A stretch of DNA of 39,617 nucleotides from JAAYJR01 sp964563975 (lineage in GTDB: Bacteria > Bacteroidota > Bacteroidia > Bacteroidales > Prolixibacteraceae), in contig CAZLZJ010000018.1 of NCBI GenBank assembly GCA_964563975.1, forward strand, positions 1 to 39,617, in the 5' to 3' direction. The notes under the pieces are model-generated. The model worked only from the letters and a program-made list of their open reading frames with translations. It searched no databases and was not told the DNA's origin. Shown piece after piece: positions 8,823 to 17,452 of this stretch (positions within the stretch are counted from its first letter, which is position 1; each line of letters starts with the position of its first letter). The position numbers and the translations under genes are program-made.

Positions 8823-9422
8823 TCAATAATATCCTATTTCAATAAGCATCACAATATGCTCAAGTACTTTATCTTCCCCGTAAGGATCATATTCAACCTT
8901 CAGGTCGCCGCCAAAAATCCGGGCAATGCTCTGCCAGAAAAATGCACTGAACCCGCCTCTGAACTCTTTAATCAATGCATATGATGTTCTCCTTGCTTCG
9001 CGATCAATCAACTTTAATAAAATACGCCCCTCCGAGATTGTAAGCTTTTTAATATCACCTTTATATTCTCTAAGTAATTGTTGTTCCAATTCCTTCATCA
9101 TCTTTCTTCTGGCACGGTCATCCTGAAGAGCCAGATATTTGGGCTCATACTCCCTGAGCACTTCCCCTGCAAGTTTAGCATAAGGATATACCTTTTTTAC
9201 TTTTTCTATATAGCGGTGAAATTTTCTTTCCTGTCTGGGATTCCTGAAGTCTAACTCCGGCATAACAACCACCTCTTTAAGATTTCGGTGAATAATGGTG
9301 TCTCCGTTATCAATAATGCCAATCATAATCTTTGCTGAATCCCGGCCTTGAGCGATGCCCTGCAAATAAAAAAAGAAAACCAGAATAGAACCTGTTAATA
9401 TTTTTATATAAACTCTGTTCAT
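8823..9422 (-). CDS. DUF4294 secreted protein
   Basis: This 199-residue protein has a clear signal peptide (residues about 1-25, hydrophobic ILTGSILVFFFYLQG followed by IAQ). The mature part matches what I know of the Bacteroidota DUF4294 family: GDTIIHRNLKEVVV, then a highly charged helical region with VYPYAKLAGEVL, and an aromatic segment GGFSAFFWQSIARIFGGDLK. The function is unknown. It is upstream of thpR on the same strand and divergent from arginine deiminase across 84 nt. Confidence 0.8.
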   Translation of the reverse strand: MNRVYIKILTGSILVFFFYLQGIAQGRDSAKIMIGIIDNGDTIIHRNLKEVVVMPELDFRNPRQERKFHRYIEKVKKVYPYAKLAGEVLREYEPKYLALQDDRARRKMMKELEQQLLREYKGDIKKLTISEGRILLKLIDREARRTSYALIKEFRGGFSAFFWQSIARIFGGDLKVEYDPYGEDKVLEHIVMLIEIGYY

Positions 9423-9474
9423 TAAAAAAGAAAACTAAGATAACCAATTTCAATTATTGCAACAGCAAAGTTTA

Positions 9475-9482
9475 TATCTTTG
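9475..9482 (+). promoter_or_regulatory. Bacteroidota-type -7 element upstream of arcA
   Basis: TATCTTTG matches the TAnnTTTG consensus and lies 24 nt before the arcA ATG, a normal leader distance. An ATTG at 9456-9459 is the nearest -33-like sequence, but it is somewhat too close. Confidence 0.5.
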
Positions 9483-9506
9483 AATTAGTTTTACAAAAAA
9501 TTACAG

Positions 9507-10766
9507 ATGCAAGTCTCGATAAATTCTGAAATAGGCAGAATAGAAGGTGTTATAATTCATACTCCCGGCCCCGAAGTAGAAAATATGACTCCCAAAAATG
9601 CGGAAAGAGCACTGTACAGCGATATATTAAACCTTTCAATTGCCTCAGAAGAATATGCCCGGTTTGCAGGAGTGCTGAGAAAATTCACCAAGGTTTTTGA
9701 GGTTAAAAATATGCTGACCGGCATACTTAAAAAACAAGATGTTAAAATTGCTTTGTTAAAAGATATCTGTTTTCATGAAGGAATTCCCGGAATGGAAAAC
9801 AAATTATCGGAATATCCTCCCTCACACTTATCAAAATTGCTGATTGAGGGAATAATCCTTGACCGGAATAATCTTACAAATTATCTAAGCAAAGAAAAAT
9901 ATATGCTTCGCCCCCTTCATAACCTTTTTTTTACCCGTGATCCTGCAATGGGGATTAACAACTCAATATATTTAGGAAAAATGGCAAATAAGGTAAGGGA
10001 GCGGGAAACAATCATAATAGATGCTATTTTTAAGTATTCCGGTTTATTTGAAGCAAATATATTCAATCCGGCAAAACCGGAAAAAGGGCTCCCTTTTGAT
10101 CAGGGATCCACTCTCGAAGGCGGAGATTGCATGGTGATAAGCAATAATATCTATATTATGGGTGCCAGTGTAAGAACCAGCACCCGGGGTATTGATTTTA
10201 TCATAGAAAATTTAAAAAGACAAAATAGCGGGATTTTTCATGTAATTGTTCAGGAGTTACCCCGTACACCCGAATCGTTTATTCATCTCGATATGGTTTT
10301 TACATGTCTCAACACGGATAGTTGTTTAGTATATGAACCTATAATTTACAAATTAAACCGTTACAGAACGATTTACCTTAAAATTGATAACGGTAAAGTG
10401 AAAATTGAGGAGCAGCCCAATATTCCCCATGCACTGAAAAAGGCAGGCATTGATCTGAAACCTGTTTACTGTGGAGGAAAAAAGGACCTGTGGACCCAGG
10501 AAAGGGAGCAGTGGCACAGTGGAGTTAATTTTTTAGCCCTTTCACCGGGTAAAGTTATAGGCTATGAAAGGAATATTCATACTCTTGAAGAACTTTATAA
10601 AAATGGATTTGAAATAGTTAATGCATCAGATATCCTATCAGGCAAAATCGGAATTGATGAAAATGAAAAATGTGCAATTACCATTACAGGATCGGAACTT
10701 GCACGGGGAGGTGGCGGCCCGCGTTGTATGTCAATGGCTGTAAGACGGGAAGAGGTAAAGTGGTAA
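9507..10766 (+). CDS. arcA: Arginine deiminase
   Basis: ArcA hydrolyses arginine to citrulline and ammonia. The 419 residues hold the guanidino-modifying-enzyme active site: FTRDP with Asp145, EGGD at 204-207, the catalytic His260 in FIHLDMVF, and the nucleophile Cys407 in the C-terminal GGGGPRCMSM. The start MQVSINSEIGRIEGVIIHTPG is typical for the family. No ornithine carbamoyltransferase, carbamate kinase or arginine/ornithine antiporter is adjacent, so this is not a classic ADI operon and the fate of citrulline is not shown here. The stop codon is 1 nt before the start of the RNA methyltransferase, so the two are translationally close and co-transcribed. Confidence 0.95.
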   Translation: MQVSINSEIGRIEGVIIHTPGPEVENMTPKNAERALYSDILNLSIASEEYARFAGVLRKFTKVFEVKNMLTGILKKQDVKIALLKDICFHEGIPGMENKLSEYPPSHLSKLLIEGIILDRNNLTNYLSKEKYMLRPLHNLFFTRDPAMGINNSIYLGKMANKVRERETIIIDAIFKYSGLFEANIFNPAKPEKGLPFDQGSTLEGGDCMVISNNIYIMGASVRTSTRGIDFIIENLKRQNSGIFHVIVQELPRTPESFIHLDMVFTCLNTDSCLVYEPIIYKLNRYRTIYLKIDNGKVKIEEQPNIPHALKKAGIDLKPVYCGGKKDLWTQEREQWHSGVNFLALSPGKVIGYERNIHTLEELYKNGFEIVNASDILSGKIGIDENEKCAITITGSELARGGGGPRCMSMAVRREEVKW

Positions 10767-10767
10767 A

Positions 10768-11301
10768 ATGAAAAAAATGAGGAAATTACATATAAACGAG
10801 CTGAAACGCCTTACGGCAGAAGAGTATAAAAAAGCCGGTAAAACCCCTGTTACAGTAGTACTCGATAATATAAGAAGCTCCAATAATACAGGGTCTGTAT
10901 TCAGAACTTCAGATGCATTTCTGATTGAAAAAATTGTTCTTTGCGGTATCTGTGCAACGCCACCCGACAAAGAGATACATAAAACAGCCCTTGATGCTGA
11001 AAAATCGGTAAGCTGGGAGTATTTCAAAGAGACAGAAAGTGCTGTTATTAAGCTGCGGAAAGAGGGTTTTAAAATATATGCGGTTGAGCAAGTTGAAAAC
11101 AGTATTTTGCTGAATGATTTTTTCCCGGAAGGAAAAATTGCACTTATATTTGGAAATGAAGTTAAAGGTGTTAGCCAAAAAGTGATCAATATGTGCGACG
11201 GCGCTATTGAAATCCCTCAGTTTGGCACAAAACACTCATTCAACATTGCAGTAAGTGCCGGGATAGTCTTATGGGACATATTTTCGAAAATACCCCGTTA
11301 A
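10768..11301 (+). CDS. SpoU/TrmH-family RNA ribose methyltransferase
   Basis: This 177-residue SPOUT enzyme should 2'-O-methylate a ribose in tRNA or rRNA using S-adenosylmethionine bound in its C-terminal trefoil knot. The three family motifs are all visible: motif 1 with N34 and R46 (NIRSSNNTGSVFRTSDAF), motif 2 LIFGNEVKGV (126-135), and motif 3 IPQFGTKHSFNIAVSAGIVL (149-168). It lacks an N-terminal RNA-binding extension of the RlmB type, which leaves the target undefined. It follows arcA with a 1-nt gap and converges with the PorE-like gene. Confidence 0.9.
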   Translation: MKKMRKLHINELKRLTAEEYKKAGKTPVTVVLDNIRSSNNTGSVFRTSDAFLIEKIVLCGICATPPDKEIHKTALDAEKSVSWEYFKETESAVIKLRKEGFKIYAVEQVENSILLNDFFPEGKIALIFGNEVKGVSQKVINMCDGAIEIPQFGTKHSFNIAVSAGIVLWDIFSKIPR

Positions 11302-11324
11302 CTCCGAAATAGTGCAGGAGAAAG

Positions 11325-13319
11325 TTATTTTTCCGGTTCGGCTTCATACTTTTCTATATAATCTGTCGAAAGTACTCTGAACTCGGTCCTTCTGTTAATT
11401 GATCGTGCTATCTCCTGCTGCTCGGGAGTAAGTTTCAAAATATACTCTTCAGTCAGTTCATCGTTCCTTTTTAAAAAATTGTATTGTACTGCAATTTTAC
11501 GGGTAACCGTCTTTGGCCAGGTCTCGCCATATCCCTTTGCAACTAACCTGTGAGGGCTTATTCCTTTTTCAATAAGATAATCAACAACACTTTGTGCCCT
11601 TTTCTGGGAAAGTTCAAAATTAAACTGCTCACTCCCCACGTGGTCGGTATGGGCCATCAACTCAATTGTAATAGTAGGATTTAACATAAGCAGACCAACA
11701 AGAGTGTCGAGCGAAGATTTCGACTCAGGTAAAAGATCCCACCTTCCAAACTCATAATTTATATTTTCAAGTTTTATTGGTGAGTCAATAGGCCTAAGGA
11801 ACAATTCAAGTCTAAAATCTTTGCTGTCGCTTAATCCGATTGTGTTGACGGAACCTTTATCGCGAAGATATCCATCTTTAAATGCTGCAAATATATATTC
11901 AGTCTCAGATTGCAGTTTATATTGAAATTTTCCGTCAGATGATTGCAGCCGCAAATTAGTTCCATCGGTTCCTATTACTCTCACTGTCACGCCTTCAACT
12001 TTTGTACCGGTCTCAACATTAAACACCTCCCCCTCTGCTCTGAAAATTTTGGGAGGCACAACAAACTCATAAAGATCATCTCCTCTTGAACCCTTTCTGT
12101 TGGATGAAAACATCCCTTTATCCTCCCCTGTCACAAAAGCAATCCCAAAATCATCAAAAGGTGAATTCATAGGATATCCTAAATTTTCAACAGTCCAAAC
12201 ACCGTTCTCATCTTCTGTGGCTTTAAAAATATCCAACCCCCCCATGCCAATATGATAATCAGAAGAAAAATAAAGCTCTCCGTTATCTCTTATAAAAGGG
12301 AATAACTCATCTCCCGGTGTATTGATTTGCGGCCCCATATTCACGGGATCAGAAAATGTATCTCCTCGTTTTTCTGCTTTCCAAATATCCTTACCTCCGT
12401 ATCCTCCCGGCATATCAGACACAAAATAGAGCACTGTACCATCATGATTGAGAGATGGATGGGCAGCAATCAGACTGTCGCCCACAACAGGAATCCTGAT
12501 TGGCTGCGACCAGGTACCCCTGGATTGTGATGAAGAGTACAACTCGGCTCCCAAAGCTTGAGTCTTGTCATACCTGCACCTGGTAAAAATCATCTGGTCG
12601 CCTATTGAAGAAAAAGTTGCAGCTCCCTCCTCATCACCTGTATTTATAACCATATATTCATCGATCAATTGCGGCTGATCCCACTTTTGACGCTGAATAT
12701 TAAAAGTTGACCTGAAAAGATCAGTATAGCTCTGGCCTGTTATCATACTTGACTTTTTACCGGTTGCAGCTTTCCTGCTTGAGGTAAAAACCACCTCATT
12801 ATCACGACCGCCGACAAAAACCGGCGAAAAATCATTTTCCCTTGAATTTATCTCTTTAATCGGGTTTATAATATGCCGGGTTGGATTTGCAATCCACTCC
12901 TGTGTTTTTTGTATGGATTCCAGGCCCGCCCTGGCCCTTTCCCCTAAAGGATTTGAGTTAAGGCAGGTTCTGTAATTTTCTATTGCCCCCTCATAATCCT
13001 GATTATTTCGCTGCATATCGGCTAAGTTAAGAAGGGCAACAGGATCTGTATATCCCCTGCGGATGGCATTTCTATAATATAAAGCTGCTCTTTCATAATC
13101 TCCGATATTCCTGTAACACTCAGCTATTGCATAGGCGTAATCCATCCGTTTTTGGCGATCTTTCTCCTTTCGGCTTGCTTTACGGTATTTCTCAATTGCC
13201 TTATAATATTCTCCAATCTGGTGCGACAATATTGCATCTCTGCCAAGTTTACCGGTACTGCATGAGTTAACAGCAGCAATTATTATTATATAAAGAGCCA
13301 GCCTGATGTATTTGTCCAT
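11325..13319 (-). CDS. TPR / beta-propeller / CRD / OmpA-domain lipoprotein, PorE-like
   Basis: The preferred start is the ATG at 13317-13319, giving 664 residues. The longer frame begins at a TTG (13341-13343) that lies within a likely promoter. From the ATG, a lipoprotein signal peptide ends in AVNSC with Cys20 as the lipidated residue. TPR repeats follow (about 25-150), then PD40/WD40-like blades (about 160-415, with repeated PVF...FTSSR and LYFSSD segments), a carboxypeptidase-regulatory-like beta domain (about 425-510), and a C-terminal OmpA peptidoglycan-binding domain with HTDHVGSEQFN...LSQKRAQSVVDYL. This four-domain order is that of PorE of the type IX secretion system of Porphyromonas, which tethers the machine to peptidoglycan. 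Bacteroidota carry several paralogues with similar architecture, so the link to type IX secretion is probable, not proven. No other por genes are adjacent. Confidence 0.8.
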   Translation of the reverse strand: MDKYIRLALYIIIIAAVNSCSTGKLGRDAILSHQIGEYYKAIEKYRKASRKEKDRQKRMDYAYAIAECYRNIGDYERAALYYRNAIRRGYTDPVALLNLADMQRNNQDYEGAIENYRTCLNSNPLGERARAGLESIQKTQEWIANPTRHIINPIKEINSRENDFSPVFVGGRDNEVVFTSSRKAATGKKSSMITGQSYTDLFRSTFNIQRQKWDQPQLIDEYMVINTGDEEGAATFSSIGDQMIFTRCRYDKTQALGAELYSSSQSRGTWSQPIRIPVVGDSLIAAHPSLNHDGTVLYFVSDMPGGYGGKDIWKAEKRGDTFSDPVNMGPQINTPGDELFPFIRDNGELYFSSDYHIGMGGLDIFKATEDENGVWTVENLGYPMNSPFDDFGIAFVTGEDKGMFSSNRKGSRGDDLYEFVVPPKIFRAEGEVFNVETGTKVEGVTVRVIGTDGTNLRLQSSDGKFQYKLQSETEYIFAAFKDGYLRDKGSVNTIGLSDSKDFRLELFLRPIDSPIKLENINYEFGRWDLLPESKSSLDTLVGLLMLNPTITIELMAHTDHVGSEQFNFELSQKRAQSVVDYLIEKGISPHRLVAKGYGETWPKTVTRKIAVQYNFLKRNDELTEEYILKLTPEQQEIARSINRRTEFRVLSTDYIEKYEAEPEK

Positions 13320-13340
13320 TCTTAAAATCACTTCAAAAAG

Positions 13341-13348
13341 CAAAAGTA
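13341..13348 (-). promoter_or_regulatory. -7 element of the PorE-like gene; decides its start codon
   Basis: On the minus strand the sequence reads TACTTTTG, an exact TAnnTTTG match, 21 nt before the ATG at 13319. It overlaps the upstream in-frame TTG (13341-13343), which makes that codon an unlikely initiator. Confidence 0.5.
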
Positions 13349-13495
13349 AACTTTTTTCAATTTAAAGATAACGTCTTTATATCATTTTAAGTATATAAAA
13401 CCCGGGGGTTCGGCAAAATCTTCAAAAAGGTTTCTGTAAGAAGATAACCGGTTTTTATTCAATCTTGCAGGCAATACCCCGCTACCGAATATTAA

Positions 13496-15685
13496 CTATC
13501 TGACAAACAGCAATTCCCTATATTTTGGCAGTGGCCACAGCTCATTGTCAACTGTCAGTTCAAGTTTATCTATATGGTATCTTATCTCATCTAAAAATGG
13601 CTTGACCGTTTTATCGTACAGTTCCGCTTTTTCAACAAGATCTTCCTTAACATTAGCCACTTTCCGGGCCTCAATCATCTCTTTACATTTTACCTGTATT
13701 ACAGAAATACGATCTCCAATCTCTTTAATAAGTTCCATTCTCGATCCTGCCAACTGCTCAAATTCCCCTGTTGAAAAAACACCCTTAATTTTGCTTACAT
13801 TTTTCAGTAATGCTGTCTGATAATGAATTGCTGTTGGAACAATATGGTTAATTGCAATATCGCCCAAGACCCGTGACTCTATCTGCACTTTCTTAATAAA
13901 CTTCTCATACTCAACCTCTACCCTGCCATTTAGCTCCGATTCATTAAGCACTCCGAGATTTTTAAACATTCTGATTGTTTCCCGGCGTTTATATGCGGCC
14001 AAAGCTTCAGGCACATTATTGACATTTGTCAATCCGCGCCTTGCTGCCTCATCAACCCACTCTTTACTATAACCGTCTCCATTAAAACGAATTGGCTTTG
14101 AATCTATAATCAAAACTTTTAAAACTTTGAAAATTGCTTCATCCTTCTTAACTCCCTTTTCAATCAACCTGTCAACTTCTATCTTAAATTTATTCAACTG
14201 GTTAGCCAAAACTGTATTGAGTACAATTAAGGCAGAAGCATTATTGGCCGACGATCCTACTGCTCTAAACTCAAATCTGTTGCCTGTAAAAGCAAAAGGG
14301 GATGTTCTGTTCCTGTCAGTACTGTCGAGTATTATCTCCGGAATCCTTCCGATATTAAGTTTCAGTGCTGTCTTTTCATCAGGAGTCATTTTTCTGTCAA
14401 CTACTGCCTCTTCCATTAAATCAAGCATCCGCGATACCTCTGTCCCTAAAAAAATTGAAATTATTGACGGCGGAGCTTCATGCACTCCCAACCTATACTG
14501 ATTGCCTGCATTATATATACTGGCACGCAGCAGATCCTGATTATCATAAACCGCTTTAATCGTATTGATCACAAAAGTCAGAAATAAAAGATTCGACTTT
14601 GGGTTTTTCCCGGGAGAAAACAGATTAACTCCGGTATTAGTCTCCAAAGACCAGTTATTGTGCTTCCCTGAACCATTTATTCCGGCAAAAGGTTTTTCAT
14701 GAAATAGAATTCTAAACTTATGTCTTCGTGCTATTTTTTGCATAATATCCATTACCAACTGATTATGGTCATTTGCCAGATTGGCTTCCTCATAAATAGG
14801 CGCTATTTCAAACTGGTTCGGTGCCACCTCATTATGTCTTGTTTTAATTGGGATACCTAATTTATAAGCCTCATTTTCGACATCCTGCAGATAGCGATTT
14901 ACGCGGGTGGGAATAGAAGAAAAATAGTGATCTGCCAGCTGCTGGTCTTTTGATGAAGCATGTCCCATTAAAGTCCTTCCCGTTAATATCAGGTCAGGCC
15001 TGGCCATATACATTGCTTCATCAACCAGGAAAAATTCCTGCTCCCACCCCAAATTTGCTTTAACTGATATAATTTTTTTATCAAAATACCGGCATACAGA
15101 TGTTGCTGCTATATCAACAACATTTAAAGCTCTCAGTAAAGGTGTTTTATAATCAAGTGCTTCGCCATTATAAGAGACAAAAATTGTTGGAATGGTAAGT
15201 GTGGTTTCACTGATAAAAGCCGGAGAGGTGGGGTCCCAGGCAGTATATCCCCGCGCCTCAAATGTTTGGCGAAGTCCTCCACTGGGAAAAGATGAAGCAT
15301 CAGGTTCCTGCTGAACAAGCAGGGTCTCCGAAAAAGACTCTATAACACCTCCGTTGTCACCGTTCTCAATAAATGAATCGTGCTTCTCCGCAGTGGAATC
15401 TGTAAGTGGATGAAACCAGTGCGTATAATGAGTTGCACCATTTTCAAGGGCCCACGACTTCATTCCCTGGGCAATAAGATCAGCCATTTTCCTGTCTATT
15501 CTGGTACCCTTTTCAATTGCATCCATAACAGCTTCATATGCACTCCCGGATAGATACTTTTTCATTTTCGCTCTGTCAAAAACCAATTTACTGTAAAAAT
15601 TAGAAAGAAAATTATTCTCTCGCTCAATTTCCAGTGGTTTACGATTAAGAACTTCCCGTAATGCCTGTAATCTAAACTTAGCCAT
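13496..15685 (-). CDS. glnN: Glutamine synthetase type III
   Basis: This cytoplasmic enzyme makes glutamine from glutamate, ammonia and ATP. At 729 residues it has the size of the GSIII class common in Bacteroidota, and is much larger than GSI (about 470). The catalytic region contains NEVAPNQFEIAPIYEEAN, DHNQLVMDIM, and FAGINGSGKHNNWSL, the GSIII form of the ATP and glutamate site. A C-terminal helical extension (KKVQIESRVLGDIAINHIVP onward) is also class-specific. It is divergent from tldD across 221 nt that hold a promoter and a palindrome. Confidence 0.96.
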   Translation of the reverse strand: MAKFRLQALREVLNRKPLEIERENNFLSNFYSKLVFDRAKMKKYLSGSAYEAVMDAIEKGTRIDRKMADLIAQGMKSWALENGATHYTHWFHPLTDSTAEKHDSFIENGDNGGVIESFSETLLVQQEPDASSFPSGGLRQTFEARGYTAWDPTSPAFISETTLTIPTIFVSYNGEALDYKTPLLRALNVVDIAATSVCRYFDKKIISVKANLGWEQEFFLVDEAMYMARPDLILTGRTLMGHASSKDQQLADHYFSSIPTRVNRYLQDVENEAYKLGIPIKTRHNEVAPNQFEIAPIYEEANLANDHNQLVMDIMQKIARRHKFRILFHEKPFAGINGSGKHNNWSLETNTGVNLFSPGKNPKSNLLFLTFVINTIKAVYDNQDLLRASIYNAGNQYRLGVHEAPPSIISIFLGTEVSRMLDLMEEAVVDRKMTPDEKTALKLNIGRIPEIILDSTDRNRTSPFAFTGNRFEFRAVGSSANNASALIVLNTVLANQLNKFKIEVDRLIEKGVKKDEAIFKVLKVLIIDSKPIRFNGDGYSKEWVDEAARRGLTNVNNVPEALAAYKRRETIRMFKNLGVLNESELNGRVEVEYEKFIKKVQIESRVLGDIAINHIVPTAIHYQTALLKNVSKIKGVFSTGEFEQLAGSRMELIKEIGDRISVIQVKCKEMIEARKVANVKEDLVEKAELYDKTVKPFLDEIRYHIDKLELTVDNELWPLPKYRELLFVR

Positions 15686-15709
15686 ACCCTATTTTTAAAA
15701 TTTAAAATA

Positions 15710-15717
15710 CAAAACTA
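15710..15717 (-). promoter_or_regulatory. -7 element upstream of glnN
   Basis: The minus strand reads TAGTTTTG, matching TAnnTTTG, 24 nt before the glnN ATG. A palindrome (15735-15750) lies where the -33 region would be, and no TTTG box is visible. Confidence 0.45.
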
Positions 15718-15734
15718 TATAATAAAATAATACA

Positions 15735-15750
15735 CCCTTATTTATAAGGG
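15735..15750. promoter_or_regulatory. Palindrome upstream of glnN, possible operator
   Basis: CCCTTATTTATAAGGG is a perfect inverted repeat, with 6-bp arms around TTTA, or 7 bp around TT. It sits immediately upstream of the glnN -7 element. A transcription-factor site for nitrogen control is possible but no consensus is recognised. Confidence 0.3.
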
Positions 15751-15879
15751 GGTAAAATTCAAACTTTTATATGTTTTTTAAATTTTACCTTATAAAAACA
15801 GGGGTTGATTAATATAAATCCATAATATTTCTTTTTTAATCACTAATTAAATCAGGTGGAAATAAAAAAATTATTTAAG

Positions 15880-15887
15880 TATATTTG
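15880..15887 (+). promoter_or_regulatory. -7 element upstream of tldD
   Basis: TATATTTG exactly matches the TAnnTTTG consensus and lies 19 nt before the tldD ATG. No good -33 TTTG is seen. Confidence 0.5.
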
Positions 15888-15906
15888 TTACAATATTTAA
15901 AATTAC

Positions 15907-17430
15907 ATGAATACAACAAGACGTGATTTTATCTCTACCGGTGGCACTTTTATGGCAGGGAAACTGTTAATGCCTCCCTTTTTGAAATTTTCTCCCAATG
16001 ATAAAATATTTACAAACGTGAATCATTATTTTGATCTTTTTGAAGTGTCTGAAGAGATTCTTCAAAAAATAGTTGCTGCAGCCATAAGTAAGGGTGGTGA
16101 TTATGCAGACCTGTTTTTTGAAAATATGAGAGCAAATAGTCTGGGATTGGAAGACGGGAAAGTTAACCGTGCCTATTCTAATGTCAGCTCAGGAGTGGGT
16201 ATCAGAGTTTTAAATGGTGATCAAACAGGATTTGCATATTCTGAAACACTCAATCCGAAGGATATGATTAATGCCGCATTAATGGCAGCAAATATTGCAA
16301 ACAGCGGAAAAAATTTTCAGTCAACAGATTTTTACCTGAAAAAACCGGCAGACTATTACAATATTTCAAAAAAATGGGATGATATATCTGTTAAAGACAA
16401 AGTTCCAATAGTTCAAAAAATTAACGACAAAATTTTTTCACTCGACAGTAAGGTGATTAAGGTCAATGCCTTTTTAAGTGATGAAACGTCAATGATCCTT
16501 TTCTTCAATTCAGAAGGGGTATTAACATACGACTACAGGCCAATGGTAAGCTTTGGTGCTGTTTGTACCATGCAAAAAGGGGGCAAAACAGAAAATTCAT
16601 ATTCAGCCCGTTCTTTCAGAAAAGGTTATGAATGGCTGTCTGACCGGTTAGCTGAAGAACTGGCTGAAGAAGTAACAGACCGTGTCAACCTGCAATTTGA
16701 TGCTGTTCGTCCCAAAGGTGGAGAAATGCCGGTAGTTATGGGCGCCGGCGGATCAGGTATTTTGCTGCATGAAGCAATCGGTCACACTTTTGAAGCAGAT
16801 TTTAACCGTAAAAAAACTTCAATATTCAGTGATAAAATGGGACAAAAAGTAGCTGAAAATTTTATCAATATTATTGATGACGGAACAATTGAATATAATC
16901 GTGGATCTATCAACATTGATGATGAAGGCAATGATGCACAAAAAACATACTTAGTAAAGAACGGAATATTAAACAGTTATTTGCACGACAAAATCAGTTC
17001 AAAGCATTACGGAGTAGCCCCGACAGGAAATGGAAGGCGCGAATCATTCAGACACATTCCCTTACCAAGAATGAGAGCAACCTATATGGAGCCGGGGCCT
17101 CACACCAAAGAAGAGATAATTTCCGAAGTTGATTATGGGGTGTATGTTGACAATTTCAGTAACGGACAGGTAAATATTGGTGCCGGCGATTTTACATTTT
17201 TTGTAAAGTCAGGATATTTAATAGAAAAAGGTAAACTGACCAGCCCGATTAAAGATATAAATATTATAGGAAACGGTACCGAAGCCCTGGCTGATATTAC
17301 AATGGCAGCAAATGATTTTAAAATTGATAACGGCACATGGACCTGTGGAAAAGAGGGACAATCAGTACCTGTAGCTTGTGGACTGCCAACAGTTTTAGTA
17401 AAAAAGCTTACGGTCGGAGGTTCTGCCTGA
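15907..17430 (+). CDS. tldD: TldD family metalloprotease with Tat-like leader
   Basis: TldD is the catalytic subunit of the TldD/TldE zinc protease, which removes leader or unfolded peptides in other bacteria. The 507 residues contain the metal site HEAIGH (H288, E289, H293) and the third ligand Cys491 in VPVACGLPTVL. The N-terminus reads MNTTRRDFISTGG, a twin-arginine-type signal in the Bacteroidota RRDF form. The following region is only weakly hydrophobic and contains lysine and prolines. The partner TldE follows 22 nt downstream on the same strand and has no leader. This leaves open whether the complex is exported or the motif is vestigial. Confidence 0.92.
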   Translation: MNTTRRDFISTGGTFMAGKLLMPPFLKFSPNDKIFTNVNHYFDLFEVSEEILQKIVAAAISKGGDYADLFFENMRANSLGLEDGKVNRAYSNVSSGVGIRVLNGDQTGFAYSETLNPKDMINAALMAANIANSGKNFQSTDFYLKKPADYYNISKKWDDISVKDKVPIVQKINDKIFSLDSKVIKVNAFLSDETSMILFFNSEGVLTYDYRPMVSFGAVCTMQKGGKTENSYSARSFRKGYEWLSDRLAEELAEEVTDRVNLQFDAVRPKGGEMPVVMGAGGSGILLHEAIGHTFEADFNRKKTSIFSDKMGQKVAENFINIIDDGTIEYNRGSINIDDEGNDAQKTYLVKNGILNSYLHDKISSKHYGVAPTGNGRRESFRHIPLPRMRATYMEPGPHTKEEIISEVDYGVYVDNFSNGQVNIGAGDFTFFVKSGYLIEKGKLTSPIKDINIIGNGTEALADITMAANDFKIDNGTWTCGKEGQSVPVACGLPTVLVKKLTVGGSA

Positions 17431-17452
17431 CAACTATTTTAATATTTCAAAA

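Noticed and set aside
10731..11189. Minus-strand open frame of 152 residues opposite the RNA methyltransferase
   Set aside because: The plus strand carries all three SpoU motifs, and the antisense frame has no recognisable features.
13320..13343. Longer PorE-like frame starting at TTG
   Set aside because: The TTG overlaps a consensus -7 element, and the eight extra residues precede a normal lipoprotein leader that begins at the ATG at 13319.
14127..14501. Plus-strand open frame inside glnN (124 residues)
   Set aside because: It lies wholly antisense to a conserved gene, is Ser/Leu-rich and resembles no protein family; it is a reading-frame shadow.
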